The notes: a model not told the origin generated them from the letters alone. DNA of 64,000 nt from DAIOXA01 sp050949165 (GCA_050949165.1 JBMNFF010000001.1:434001-498000); one strand, 5' to 3'; numbered from the stretch's first letter, positions 33,067-41,787 are shown. A program made the numbers and translations.

Positions 33067-33083
33067 CTGTGGCGGTTCTTGTC
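33046..33083. terminator. Bidirectional 17-bp perfect hairpin shared by ftsY and the 43-residue gene
   Basis: A 17-bp perfect inverted repeat (33046-33062 with 33067-33083) around a 4-base loop (CTAA). Both convergent genes stop in the loop region: TAA at 33064-33066 on plus, TAG at 33063-33065 on minus. Downstream on the minus strand is a modest T-rich stretch (CGTTTTG), so termination is plausible for ftsY and weaker for plus. Confidence 0.75.
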
Positions 33084-33950
33084 TGGCAACAGAGAATCAG
33101 CATAAGCCCGGGCATCAAAGGGAACCAGGTCGTCGATCCCCTCGCCCACGCCGATGTACTTGATGGGAATCTGGAATCTTTGAACCAGGGCCACCGCCAC
33201 CCCGCCCTTGGCGCTGCCGTCCAGCTTGGTGAGGATGATCCCCGTGGGCCTTACCCATTCCTGAAAGATGGCGGCCTGTTCCAAGGCGTTCTGGCCCATT
33301 GCTGCATCCAGGGTGAGGTAGACATCCACTGAGTCGGGGCAGACCTTGCCTGCCACCCGCACGATCTTTTCCAACTCCTGCATGAGGTTTTTGTTGACAT
33401 GGAGGCGGCCGGCGGTATCACAAATGACCACATCTGCCGCCCTGGCGGCAGATGAATTGAGGCCGTCGAAGACCACCGCCGCCGGATCGCTGCCGGGTTT
33501 TCCCACATAGTAGGGGCTGTCGGTGCGCCGACACCACTCTTCCAGCTGCATGTCGGCGGCTGCCCGGAAGGTATCTGTGCCGATGACGAATACCTTCTTT
33601 CCCTCTTGCTTATAGTGGTGACAGAGTTTGCCAACCGAAGTGGTCTTGCCGGTTCCGTTTATGCCCACGAGAATTTTGACCTTCCCCTCGGGCTCCCCTT
33701 GCCCCTGCTCAAGTATCTCAATAAGCTGCTCCCGGACTGCCGGGAAGAGCTCCATATCCCTGGAGCATTCCTCGGCGCCGCTAATGATGGCGGCGGTAGC
33801 TGCCGGCCCCACATCGGCCAGAATCAATAGCTCTTCCAAGAGCTCCAAATCCGCTGTTTGCTGACCGGAGCCGAAGACGCCGGCAAAGGATTTGGCCAGG
33901 CTGGCCCGGGTCTTGCTCAGGCCGGCACTGATCTTTTGCACGAAATTCAT
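33063..33950 (-). CDS. ftsY: Signal recognition particle receptor FtsY
   Basis: FtsY is the SRP receptor GTPase at the membrane. The 295-residue protein has the NG domain only: G1 VGINGTGKTTSVGKL (about residues 94-108), DTFRAAADMQLEEW, G3 CDTAGRLHVN and G4 TKLDGSAKGG. The acidic A domain of proteobacterial FtsY is missing, which is normal in many Gram-positives. The ATG overlaps the smc stop (ATGA). The C-terminus DKNRHS is encoded in the terminator hairpin. Confidence 0.97.
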   Translation of the reverse strand: MNFVQKISAGLSKTRASLAKSFAGVFGSGQQTADLELLEELLILADVGPAATAAIISGAEECSRDMELFPAVREQLIEILEQGQGEPEGKVKILVGINGTGKTTSVGKLCHHYKQEGKKVFVIGTDTFRAAADMQLEEWCRRTDSPYYVGKPGSDPAAVVFDGLNSSAARAADVVICDTAGRLHVNKNLMQELEKIVRVAGKVCPDSVDVYLTLDAAMGQNALEQAAIFQEWVRPTGIILTKLDGSAKGGVAVALVQRFQIPIKYIGVGEGIDDLVPFDARAYADSLLPDKNRHS

Positions 33951-36900
33951 ATTGCCTGCTCCTCTTGTCGATGATTTTTCAGGGCAACGGAGATGGGCTG
34001 ACTGGACCCATCCTGAGCCAGGGTAATGCCATAGAGGCTGTCGGAGCTCTCCATGGTCTCCCGGCGGTGAGTAATCAGGATAAACTGCATTTTTCCCGCC
34101 AACCGGCGCAGGTATTGGGTAAAGCGTAGAATATTTACATCATCCAGGGCCGCTTCCACTTCGTCCAGAATGGAAAAGGGCGAGGGCCGCACCGATTGCA
34201 GGGCAAAGAGCAAGGCGATGGCCGTCATGGATTTTTCGCCCCCCGAGAGCAAGGTCAGGGACTGAGTCTTCTTGCCCGGAGGCCGGGCATAGATTTCGAT
34301 ACCCGTCTCCAGGGGATCTTCCTGGTCGGTGAGGGAGAGATAAGCGTTGCCCCCGGTAAAGAGCACCTTAAAGATCTCGCTGAAATGCTGCTGAACCTGG
34401 GCGAAGGTCTCCATAAAGAGGGAGCGGATGGTGGCGTCCAGCTCCGCCGCCAAGCTGAGAATATCCCTTTCGGCCTGGGCCAGATCCTGCTTCTGGGCCC
34501 TCAGAAAGGCCAGGCGCTCCACCAGCTTTTTGTGTTGACCGATGGCGGCCAGGTTCACTTCCCCCAGCTCCTCCAGCCTGGCCCGCATTCGCTTGGCTTT
34601 GCCGGCCAATTCGGAGAGCGAGTAGCGCTGATCCAGGTAGGTCAGCCCTTTTTCGGGTTCGAGGCCGAATTGGGACCCCAGCTCCCGGACCATGGCCTCG
34701 GCCTCGGTCTGCCAGCGGGCAATTTTCAGTTCGGCATCGTGGAGGGACGAGTTGATATTGTCCAGCTCCTCCCGAATCTCCGCCATATCCTTACTGGCAG
34801 CCTCCACCTCACCTTTGATGCGCTCCTGGGCATCCAACTGCCCCTGGAGGCTGGCGGCCACCGTTTCCAGGCCCTGGCTGAGCTCCGAGAGGGCTGCGCG
34901 AAACTGGGCCATTTTTCCCGTCAGTTCTTCCAGTTCCTCTTGTTTGCGCTTTGCCTCAGCCTCAGCAGCAGCCAGATTTTGCCGCACCTGGTTGTCCTGG
35001 CCCAGCAGAATTTTGAGCTGGCGCCGGCGGTCCTCGGCCAGGTTTTGCAGGGAATAGACGGTGAGCTGAAGGCTGTTCTGCCGAGAGGCCCAAATAGATA
35101 CCATATCCCGCAAGCGGGTGTCCAGGGATTCAATCCTCTCCTTATGGGCCTGAACCGCGGCCAAACTGGCCCTATCTGCATCGAGCCGGGAACTTACTCC
35201 CTCCGCCACCTGACGAGCCTGATCGATTTTGGTTTCCAGATCAGCCTGCCTCTCGCTGCATGCCGCGATCATCCGGGTTGCCTGTTCTGCCCGGTCCTGA
35301 GCTTGTTCAATTTGGGCCTGAATCCTCATCAGCTCCCGCTGGATTTCTTCCCTTTCCCCTTTAAGCCGGTCATGTTCCCGGGTGAGCGCCTGGGCCTCGG
35401 CCTCCTGCCGGGTCAGGGCTTCCTGAACCCGATTCAGTTCGGCACGCTGCTCCTCAATTTGCGCTTCCACCTGGGCCAGGGTCGCCTTCCGCTGGAGCAA
35501 GCCCTGGCTGTTCTTGCCGGCTGAGCCGCCGGTAAACAGCCCCCTGCTGATTACCTCGCCCTCCAGGGTGACAATCTTATAGCGGTAATTTATCGCCACG
35601 GCCAACTCAGTGGCCCGAGCCAGATTCTCGGTGACCAGGACATTGCCCAAGAGCATGGCCGCCACGGGAGCGGCGGCTGGGGCGCTGGTTACCAGCTCGT
35701 CAGCCCAGCCCAAGATGGGCACGCTGAAGTCCCGGGGTCGGGATGGATTCCTGTTCGCGGCGGCGGTTACCGGGACCAGAGTGGCCCGGCCGCCCCCGGT
35801 CTCTTTCAGGAATTCGATGGCCTGGCGACATCTCTCCTCATCAGAGCAGACTACATAGTTCAAGGCTGCCCCCAGGGCAGTTTCCACCGCCAGGCTGTAG
35901 CGGTGATCCTTGACCTGGATCAAGTCCGCCACCGCCCCCAGGACGCCTTTTACTCTGCCCTCCCGGCTCGCCTTGAGGAGAGACCTGGTCCCCGGCGGAA
36001 ATCCCTGAAAGTCCTGAGCCATCGCCGTCAGCATCTCTTGCTTTTGCCGGAGAACTGACTGGGAGCCCATTAGCTGTGTGCGCTTTAGGACCAGGGCGTC
36101 CCGGGATTGCTCGCTTTCCCGCTGCGCCAGGGCAAGTTCAGCAAGTTTTTCAGCAAGGGCGCGGTCCTCGGCCTCCTTCTCAGTATGCGCAGCCTGAAGC
36201 AGGTTTATATCGGCCTGGGCTTGTCCCGCTTGGGCCTGCCAGGTCTCAACTTCCTTCTTCACGGAATCCAACTGCCCCGCCAGCTCGGCCTGGGTCTGCC
36301 TGGCCCTGTCCCGATGGGCGGCGATTTCGCTCTCGAGGACATTTGCCTCTTCAAGCTTGGCGGCGGCTTGTTCCCGGTACTGCTCCGCAGAAGCCAACAG
36401 CCTTCGCACCAATCCACCCACGGCATTGCGGCCCTCCAGGGCCTCGCCATATGCCCCAATCTGCTGGTCTATTCCGGAAATGGTGTCCCTGAGAGTGGCC
36501 AGAGCAGAATGGGATTCTTCTAATTGGGCCCGGAAGCGGGCAACTTGCTGCTCGGCATCTGTAACCATCTGGGAATAGTCGGCCTGCCTCTCCTGAGACA
36601 GCCGCAACTTGTATTCCAATTCACGCTGATTCCCCGTCAGCTGTGCCTGGTTTTCCTCCAGAACGCCAATTACGGCCTGGCATTCCTCCAGGCTCGCCAA
36701 TTTCTCCGCCAGGGCAGCTTCCCCTGCATGCAAACGGGTTTGAAACTGGCTCCGGCTGTTCTCCAACTCCTGCCGGCGCAGGTCGAGGCGCTCCAGACGA
36801 CTCTGCAGTTCCTGATATTTCCCCGCCCACAGGGCCAGTTCCAGGCTGTCTGCCTGTTCCTTGTAGCGCAGGTATTCCTGGGCCCGAGCTGCACTTTCGC

Positions 36901-37516
36901 GAATCTCTTCCTCTTGGGATTCCAACTCGTGGACGATATCCTCGATTCTGGTCAGGTTGCCCCGGGTATCGGCAAGCTTCTTCTGGGCATCCCGCTTGCG
37001 CAGCTTGTAGAGGGCGATTCCCGATGCCTCCTCAAACATCGCCCTGCGCTCTTCAGGGCGGCTGTTGATGACCTCTTCTACCTGACCCTGGCCGATAATT
37101 GCATATGTACCCCTGCCCAGAGAAGTCGAGGCCAGGACCTCGCTTATGTCCTTTAGGCGGCAGGGAACCTTGTTGAGAAAATACTCGCTTTCCCCTGAGC
37201 GGTAATAGCGCCGGGTAATGGTGACTTCCTGAAAGTCCAGGGGAATTTCGTTATCGCTGTTGTCCAGAACAATGCTGACTTCGGCATAGTTTTTGTGCTG
37301 GCTGTGTTCGGTGCCGGCGTAGATCAAATCTTCCAGCTTGACAGCCCGCAAAATCCTGGGATTCTGTTCACCCAGGACCCAGCGAATGGCGTCCACCACA
37401 TTGCTCTTTCCGCAGCCGTTAGGGCCCACAAAAGCAGTGATCCCCGGGGAAAAGCTGAATTCAGTTCTGTTGGCAAAGGATTTAAAGCCATACATTTCTA
37501 AGCGAACCAGGTGCAT
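33947..37516 (-). CDS. smc: Chromosome segregation ATPase SMC
   Basis: SMC organises and segregates chromosomes together with ScpA/ScpB. The 1189-residue protein has an N-terminal ATPase half with Walker A FVGPNGCGKSNVVDAI (about residues 27-42), two long coiled coils flanking a hinge (~510-670; LGAVADLIQV and GGRATLVPV mark it), and a C-terminal half with signature LLSGGEKSMTAIAL and Walker B FSILDEVEAALDD. I chose ATG 37516 (MHLVRLEMYGFKSF), with a GGGGAGGGAG SD; open sequence further upstream shows no homology. Confidence 0.98.
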   Translation of the reverse strand: MHLVRLEMYGFKSFANRTEFSFSPGITAFVGPNGCGKSNVVDAIRWVLGEQNPRILRAVKLEDLIYAGTEHSQHKNYAEVSIVLDNSDNEIPLDFQEVTITRRYYRSGESEYFLNKVPCRLKDISEVLASTSLGRGTYAIIGQGQVEEVINSRPEERRAMFEEASGIALYKLRKRDAQKKLADTRGNLTRIEDIVHELESQEEEIRESAARAQEYLRYKEQADSLELALWAGKYQELQSRLERLDLRRQELENSRSQFQTRLHAGEAALAEKLASLEECQAVIGVLEENQAQLTGNQRELEYKLRLSQERQADYSQMVTDAEQQVARFRAQLEESHSALATLRDTISGIDQQIGAYGEALEGRNAVGGLVRRLLASAEQYREQAAAKLEEANVLESEIAAHRDRARQTQAELAGQLDSVKKEVETWQAQAGQAQADINLLQAAHTEKEAEDRALAEKLAELALAQRESEQSRDALVLKRTQLMGSQSVLRQKQEMLTAMAQDFQGFPPGTRSLLKASREGRVKGVLGAVADLIQVKDHRYSLAVETALGAALNYVVCSDEERCRQAIEFLKETGGGRATLVPVTAAANRNPSRPRDFSVPILGWADELVTSAPAAAPVAAMLLGNVLVTENLARATELAVAINYRYKIVTLEGEVISRGLFTGGSAGKNSQGLLQRKATLAQVEAQIEEQRAELNRVQEALTRQEAEAQALTREHDRLKGEREEIQRELMRIQAQIEQAQDRAEQATRMIAACSERQADLETKIDQARQVAEGVSSRLDADRASLAAVQAHKERIESLDTRLRDMVSIWASRQNSLQLTVYSLQNLAEDRRRQLKILLGQDNQVRQNLAAAEAEAKRKQEELEELTGKMAQFRAALSELSQGLETVAASLQGQLDAQERIKGEVEAASKDMAEIREELDNINSSLHDAELKIARWQTEAEAMVRELGSQFGLEPEKGLTYLDQRYSLSELAGKAKRMRARLEELGEVNLAAIGQHKKLVERLAFLRAQKQDLAQAERDILSLAAELDATIRSLFMETFAQVQQHFSEIFKVLFTGGNAYLSLTDQEDPLETGIEIYARPPGKKTQSLTLLSGGEKSMTAIALLFALQSVRPSPFSILDEVEAALDDVNILRFTQYLRRLAGKMQFILITHRRETMESSDSLYGITLAQDGSSQPISVALKNHRQEEQAI

Positions 37517-37554
37517 TTTGCTCCCTCCCCAGGTAATTTTACCATGCCGGCATG

Positions 37555-38202
37555 CTAAAGTCGATTCAGAGCTTTGCGGGCAGCATCCTGCTCTGCCTGC
37601 TTTTTGGTCTTGCCGGAACCCGAGGCCAGCACCTTGCCGCCCACCGAAAGTTCCACCCAAAAGGTCTTATTGTGGTCCGGCCCCGCGTCCTTGGTGACCG
37701 TGTATTCGATAGAGTCCAGCCCCGAAGCCTGCAAGGTCTCCTGGAGCTCAGACTTGTAGTCGATGATAAAATCGTCGGAGCAGGCCTTGGCCAACTCGTC
37801 CTCAAACAATTCCAAGACCACCGCCCGGGTTTGGTCAAGACCTGCAGACAGATAATGAGCAGCTATAACCGCTTCCAGGGCATCGGCCAGCAAAGATGTC
37901 CGATTGCGCCCCCCGGACTTTTCCTCCCCTTTGCCCAGGTGGAGGATGCTGCCCAGTTCCAGCCTGCGGGCGATTGTTGCCAGGGATTCTTCCCGGACCA
38001 CGGCGGCCCTGATCTGGGACATCCTCCCTTCGCTAAACCCCTCAGGGTGGGAATAGAGCCAGTCGCTGATTATCAGGCTCAGCACTGCATCTCCCAGGAA
38101 CTCCAGGCGTTGATTGTGGATTTCCTCTCCAGTGGAAGAATGGGTGGTCGCTTCCCTCAGCAGGGCGGGGGCAATGTCCTTAAGCCAAGCGCATTTATCC
38201 AT
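37555..38202 (-). CDS. rnc: Ribonuclease III
   Basis: RNase III cleaves double-stranded RNA in rRNA and mRNA processing. The catalytic signature is NQRLEFLGDAVLSLIISD (about residues 35-52). A second acidic cluster is in LLADALEAVIAA (Asp/Glu). A C-terminal dsRBD ends GSGKTKKQAEQDAARKAL. ATG 38202 gives 215 residues and has GGAGGT 7 bases upstream; a GTG at 38211 overlaps that SD. It lies between acpP and smc. Confidence 0.97.
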   Translation of the reverse strand: MDKCAWLKDIAPALLREATTHSSTGEEIHNQRLEFLGDAVLSLIISDWLYSHPEGFSEGRMSQIRAAVVREESLATIARRLELGSILHLGKGEEKSGGRNRTSLLADALEAVIAAHYLSAGLDQTRAVVLELFEDELAKACSDDFIIDYKSELQETLQASGLDSIEYTVTKDAGPDHNKTFWVELSVGGKVLASGSGKTKKQAEQDAARKALNRL

Positions 38203-38225
38203 TCCGGTCACCTCCGATAGTAAGC

Positions 38226-38243
38226 AAGGCCCCTGAGGGCCTT
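38226..38243 (-). terminator. Hairpin between acpP and rnc
   Basis: On the minus strand AAGGCCC - TCAG - GGGCCTT forms a stable stem 7 bases after the acpP stop, but only GCTTACT follows, not a T-run. It may act as a weak attenuator or mRNA processing site that raises acpP over rnc. Confidence 0.45.
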
Positions 38244-38249
38244 GGGAAG

Positions 38250-38486
38250 CTATTCATGTCTTTCAATATAATTGACTATATCGTTGACAGTTTGAATATT
38301 GCTCAGCTCCTCATCGGGAATCTGCAAATCAAATTCCTCCTCCAGGACAAGGAGCAAGTCCATAATATCCAGAGAGTCCAATTCGAGATCACTCTGGAGA
38401 TCGGTTTCTCCCTTTATACTGTCTTCAGCTACTCCAGCTTGCTCGGCAATTAGCTTAATTACCTTGGTTTTGATTGCTTCACTCAT
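38250..38486 (-). CDS. acpP: Acyl carrier protein
   Basis: A 78-residue acidic protein. The phosphopantetheine Ser is in LELDSLDIMDLL (Ser38). Acyl carrier protein carries growing and finished acyl chains for fatty acid and phospholipid synthesis. The ATG has GGGAGG upstream and a clear promoter. It is followed by rnc, smc and ftsY as in Bacillus, but no fabD, fabG or fabF lies between plsX and acpP. Confidence 0.97.
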   Translation of the reverse strand: MSEAIKTKVIKLIAEQAGVAEDSIKGETDLQSDLELDSLDIMDLLLVLEEEFDLQIPDEELSNIQTVNDIVNYIERHE

Positions 38487-38509
38487 CAGCTTAACCTCCC
38501 TTCGCAGCT

Positions 38510-38538
38510 ATTTTACTAGGATTTACAAGGAATGGCAA
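38510..38538 (-). promoter_or_regulatory. Sigma-A promoter for acpP-rnc-smc-ftsY
   Basis: The minus strand reads TTGCCA (38533-38538), 17 bases, TAAAAT (38510-38515). The -35 directly abuts the degV stop codon. Confidence 0.8.
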
Positions 38539-38539
38539 G

Positions 38540-39394
38540 TCAGCATTTCTGGATGATGATGCCGATGGCGCCAGGCCCGGTATGGGTGCCGATGACACTG
38601 CCGATTTCCGAGGTGTACAGCTCCCGGATAGCTATTTTCTCTCTGACCTTTTGCACCAATTCCTGGGCCAGTTGGGGATCCCTGGCATGAACCACCGCCA
38701 CATCCACCGGGCCGGAAAATCCCCTGAGGAAGTTCTCGGCTTCCTGGAGCAGGTAGGGAATAAACTTGTTCTTGCCCCGCAATTTGGCCAGGGGAGCTAC
38801 AAATCCATCCCCATCGATATAGAGCACCGGCTTGACATTGAGCAGGCCGCCAATCAGTTTGGCCGCCCGGCCGATGCGGCCGTTGCGATGCAAGTACTCC
38901 AGGGTGTCCACCCCAAACAACACCCTCTGTTCGCCCACCAGCTGCCGGGCGTAATCGACGGCCTCCGTCAGGGTGGCCCCTTGGGCCAATCTGCGGGCGG
39001 TATTGAGGACGATCAGCCCCAGCCCCATAGAAGCCGAACGGGAATTGAGTACGTGAATTTCCTGTTCCGGCAACATATCCCTGGCAATGCAGGCCGATTG
39101 CCAGGTTCCGCTCAGTTCTTTGGAAATATGAATAGAGATAATGCCTTGGTAGCCTGCGCTGAAGAGGGACTTGTAGAGCTTGTGAAAGTCGCCCGGGGAG
39201 GGCTGAGAAGTGCGGGGCGGAATGGGAGCGTCCTGAAGCTTCTGGAAAAAAGTATCGGTCTCCAGATCGACTCCGTCTTTGTACATGGCATCGTGAAAGT
39301 GGACATTCAGGGGCACAACACTAATATTATACGGCCGGGTCAGTTCAGTATTCAGGTCGGCAGTGCTGTCGGTAACAACCGCAATCTTAGCCAA
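38540..39394 (-). CDS. DegV family fatty-acid-binding protein (FakB-like)
   Basis: A 284-residue DegV-fold protein: IAVVTDSTADLNTELTRPYNI at the N-terminus, TSQPSPGDFHKLYKSL, ISKELSGTWQSA, and the C-terminal HTGPGAIGI with the conserved His. DegV proteins bind a fatty acid and present it to the kinase FakA, giving acyl-phosphate. This gene lies between plsX and acpP, and a FakA gene is at 50293-51912. A FakB role is therefore likely, although ligand specificity cannot be read from sequence. Confidence 0.9.
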   Translation of the reverse strand: MAKIAVVTDSTADLNTELTRPYNISVVPLNVHFHDAMYKDGVDLETDTFFQKLQDAPIPPRTSQPSPGDFHKLYKSLFSAGYQGIISIHISKELSGTWQSACIARDMLPEQEIHVLNSRSASMGLGLIVLNTARRLAQGATLTEAVDYARQLVGEQRVLFGVDTLEYLHRNGRIGRAAKLIGGLLNVKPVLYIDGDGFVAPLAKLRGKNKFIPYLLQEAENFLRGFSGPVDVAVVHARDPQLAQELVQKVREKIAIRELYTSEIGSVIGTHTGPGAIGIIIQKC

Positions 39395-39398
39395 AATA

Positions 39399-40385
39399 TT
39401 ATACCTCCATTGATTTTGCTATCGAAGCAATGGTCTGATTCCTGGCCAGCAGGTAAGCCTGCTTGAGAATGGCATTCTTGACGGTGTTGGCGTCGGCAGA
39501 GCCGTGGCATTTTACGCAGACCCCATTTATCCCCAGGAGGGGAGAACCGCCGTGCTCCGAATAATCCATTTGCTTCTTGAGCCCGCCGAGGGCACTCTTG
39601 AGGAGCAGCGCGCCGATTTTCGCTTTAACACCTCCCGTCATTATGGCGTCTTTCATCTGAGCAAATATTGCTTGGGCCACCCCCTCCATGGACTTTAAGA
39701 GGACATTGCCTACAAATCCATCACAGATAAGGACATCGCATTCACCCTGCATGACATCCCTGGCCTCCACATTGCCCACAAAATTTAAGGACGAATTTTT
39801 GAGAAGCTTATAGGTCTGCTTGGCCAGTTCATTGCCCTTCTCCGGCTCCACCCCCACATTGAGGAGGCCGATTCGAGGGGCCGGAAGGCCAAAGACAGAC
39901 TGGGAGTACAGGTTGCCCATTATTGCATACTGATAAAGATTTTCCGGGCGCGGGTCCATGGTGGCTCCAAGGTCGACGGCGATAACTCCCCGGCCATCCA
40001 GGGTGGGCAGGACAGGCGCCAGGGCGGGTTTGCTGACCCCGGGGATGCGCCCCACCAAGAGGCTGGCCCCGGCCATAAAAGCTCCCGTATTGCCGGCGCT
40101 GACCACTGCGTCCACCTTGCCTTCCTTCAACATGGACAGGGCGATGACCATGGAAGAGTGGCGCTTGCGCCGAAGGGATAATAACGGCTTGTCGTCGTTT
40201 TCGATTACTTCCGGTGCATGGACAATCTCGATACCTTCGGGCACAGCAGCCGCTGCCCGAATGTCCTCTTCCCTCCCCACCAGGACGATCTCCAGGTCGA
40301 CGCCCGCTTGCCGGGCGGCAAGGGCGCCGGCGACGATGGCCGCAGGGGCGTTGTCGCCGCCCATGGCATCAACGGCTATTCTCAT
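39399..40385 (-). CDS. plsX: Phosphate acyltransferase PlsX
   Basis: PlsX converts acyl-ACP and phosphate to acyl-phosphate for PlsY. The 328-residue protein begins MRIAVDAMGGDNAP and contains ALSMLKEGKVDAVVSAGNTGA in part (VDAVVSAGNTGA), DLGATMDP and CDGFVGNVLLK. ATG 40385 has a GAGGAGGGAG SD. It overlaps the fapR 3' end by 17 bases, so the repressor and PlsX are co-expressed. Confidence 0.96.
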   Translation of the reverse strand: MRIAVDAMGGDNAPAAIVAGALAARQAGVDLEIVLVGREEDIRAAAAVPEGIEIVHAPEVIENDDKPLLSLRRKRHSSMVIALSMLKEGKVDAVVSAGNTGAFMAGASLLVGRIPGVSKPALAPVLPTLDGRGVIAVDLGATMDPRPENLYQYAIMGNLYSQSVFGLPAPRIGLLNVGVEPEKGNELAKQTYKLLKNSSLNFVGNVEARDVMQGECDVLICDGFVGNVLLKSMEGVAQAIFAQMKDAIMTGGVKAKIGALLLKSALGGLKKQMDYSEHGGSPLLGINGVCVKCHGSADANTVKNAILKQAYLLARNQTIASIAKSMEV

Positions 40386-40953
40386 TGTCTCCCTCCTCTT
40401 TCCCATCCAGCACCGCAATGGTAAACATGCCGGTAAATACGGGTTTGTCAGCGCTGGTAGTATTGGCTTCGATATGGACGCGATTCTTGTCCCGCTCTCT
40501 TACCTCAGCTGTACAGATCAGCCTTTCCCCTGGGTAGACGGGGCGGATAAACTTTATGTTTGCGCCGGCGGTCAGAGCCACCGGGGCATCCACCAAGGCC
40601 ACAGCCAGGGAATTGGCCTGGGCGAAGATATGATGTCCCCGAACAATTTTTGTTCTTTCAAAAATCATGTCCATGGTGGTGTCCAGGGCAGATATCGCCC
40701 GTTCCCCCAATTCCAGTTCCCATAATTGCCCCACCAACTCCTGTTGGCTGAGGGACTTGACCTTGGCATAGGCATCATGGGCCACCATCTTGAGGCGTTC
40801 CCGGAGTTCGGGAATTCCCAGCTCCAAGCGGTCGAGGCGAATGGTCTGGATGCTGACCCCGAACATCCTGGCCAAATCCTCGTCTGTCAAAAAGGGGTTA
40901 TTGTCGATAACGCTCTGCAGCTCTGATTGTCTCAGCCTTTTTTTTGGACGCAT
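40369..40953 (-). CDS. fapR: Fatty acid/phospholipid biosynthesis repressor FapR
   Basis: FapR represses lipid genes and is released by malonyl-CoA or malonyl-ACP. The 194-residue protein has an N-terminal HTH (LTDEDLARMFGVSIQTIRLDRLELGI; landmarks DEDLARMFGVS and TIRLDRLELGIPELRER) and a C-terminal hot-dog fold (GHHIFAQANSLAVAL, AGANIKFIRPVYPGERL). ATG 40953 has GGGGGG 6 bases upstream; an ATG at 40959 lies on it. It has its own promoter and a candidate operator, so it probably represses fapR-plsX-degV. Confidence 0.93.
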   Translation of the reverse strand: MRPKKRLRQSELQSVIDNNPFLTDEDLARMFGVSIQTIRLDRLELGIPELRERLKMVAHDAYAKVKSLSQQELVGQLWELELGERAISALDTTMDMIFERTKIVRGHHIFAQANSLAVALVDAPVALTAGANIKFIRPVYPGERLICTAEVRERDKNRVHIEANTTSADKPVFTGMFTIAVLDGKEEGDNENSR

Positions 40954-40970
40954 GCCCATCCCCCCTTGGC

Positions 40971-40983
40971 TACTAGGTACAAC
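40971..40983. promoter_or_regulatory. Candidate FapR operator in the fapR leader
   Basis: The sequence tactaggtacaac (minus strand GTTGTACCTAGTA) lies just downstream of the fapR transcription start expected from the promoter at 41002-41030. It has a partial inverted symmetry around the GTACCTAGTA core. The match to a FapR site is my inference and not strong. Confidence 0.35.
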
Positions 40984-41001
40984 TTCTATTACCTGCTGCT
41001 A

Positions 41002-41030
41002 ATTATACCCTCTCCATTCCCGTTTGGCAA
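41002..41030 (-). promoter_or_regulatory. Sigma-A promoter for fapR-plsX-degV
   Basis: The minus strand reads TTGCCA (41025-41030), 17 bases, TATAAT (41002-41007): a perfect -10 and 5/6 of the -35. It starts right after the T-run of the rpmF terminator. Confidence 0.85.
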
Positions 41031-41031
41031 T

Positions 41032-41069
41032 AAAAAAAGAACAGGAAGGACTAATCCCCCCTATTCCTG
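41032..41069 (-). terminator. Rho-independent terminator at the end of rpmF
   Basis: On the minus strand CAGGAA (starting in the rpmF end) pairs with TTCCTG about 16 bases later and is followed by TTCTTTTTTT. The stem is shorter than the others here but the T-run is long. It separates DUF177-rpmF from fapR. Confidence 0.65.
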
Positions 41070-41237
41070 ATTGACAACTACTTTATCCTTATAGAAACCG
41101 CAGCTGGGGCAGACGCGATGAGACAGCTTGAGTTCATGGCACTGGGGACAATGAACCAGGTTGGGGCCTGTCAGCTTCCAATTGGCCCGCCTCTTGGCCT
41201 GCCGGGCTTTCGAGTGTTTACGCTTTGGAACTGCCAA
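41061..41237 (-). CDS. rpmF: 50S ribosomal protein L32, zinc-binding form
   Basis: A 58-residue L32 (bL32) beginning MAVPKRKHSKARQAKRR. The zinc-ribbon cysteines are all present (CPQCHE and CPSCGF), so this is the C+ form rather than a zinc-independent paralogue. TTG 41237 is chosen because AGGAGG lies 8 bases upstream and the homology starts there. It follows the DUF177 gene by 18 bases, the usual partner. Confidence 0.96.
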   Translation of the reverse strand: MAVPKRKHSKARQAKRRANWKLTGPNLVHCPQCHELKLSHRVCPSCGFYKDKVVVNQE

Positions 41238-41255
41238 TTCTAACACCTCCTCTGA

Positions 41256-41756
41256 CTACTTGCGAATGAGTTTTTCCAATACTGCCAGGCGCGGATCGAC
41301 ATCACGGGGATTGCAATTGCAACTCTCCTGGTTTAGATCGGTTCCACAATGGGAGCATAGCCCCAGACAGTTGGGAGAGCACAGGGGCTTTACCGGAAGG
41401 TTCAGGAGGATGCAGTCCCGCAACGCTCCGGCGATATCGATTTCTTCGCCGAAAAACATGTGAATATCTTCATCCTCCTGGGGATTGCGGCTGAATTGCT
41501 CCAGCACATCTACCTCAAGGGGATAGAGGACGGGCGTGAGACAACGGCTGCATTCCAGGGCCAGGTCCCCTTCCACCTTGCCCTGGAGGACAAAGAGCTG
41601 TCCTGCATTGGTCAGCACATAGGCGAAGGTCAACGGTTTCCAGGCAACGCCGGGGAGATCAGGCAGATCCAGATCCCCGGCGTCGATAACCAGGGTGTCC
41701 CTAATTTGTGCAGCCTTCTGGTGGCGAATGTCGTGTATATTGATTTTCAGGGCCAT
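41256..41756 (-). CDS. DUF177/YceD family protein (YlbN)
   Basis: A 166-residue YceD/DUF177 protein, a family tied to rpmF and large-subunit or rRNA processing. Features are a central pair of cysteines in LECSRCLTP and a C-terminal metal-like cluster (CSPNCLGLCSHCG, then CNCNPRDVDPRLAVLEKL in part). The latter DPRLAVLEKL tail is typical. It precedes rpmF and has its own promoter. Confidence 0.92.
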   Translation of the reverse strand: MALKINIHDIRHQKAAQIRDTLVIDAGDLDLPDLPGVAWKPLTFAYVLTNAGQLFVLQGKVEGDLALECSRCLTPVLYPLEVDVLEQFSRNPQEDEDIHMFFGEEIDIAGALRDCILLNLPVKPLCSPNCLGLCSHCGTDLNQESCNCNPRDVDPRLAVLEKLIRK

Positions 41757-41787
41757 GCAAACACTCCCTGGCGCAAAGCCAATAATG

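Noticed and set aside
34196..35524. A 442-codon plus-strand frame inside smc
   Set aside because: Antisense to the SMC coiled coil; repetitive Leu/Gln composition is the complement of coiled-coil codons.
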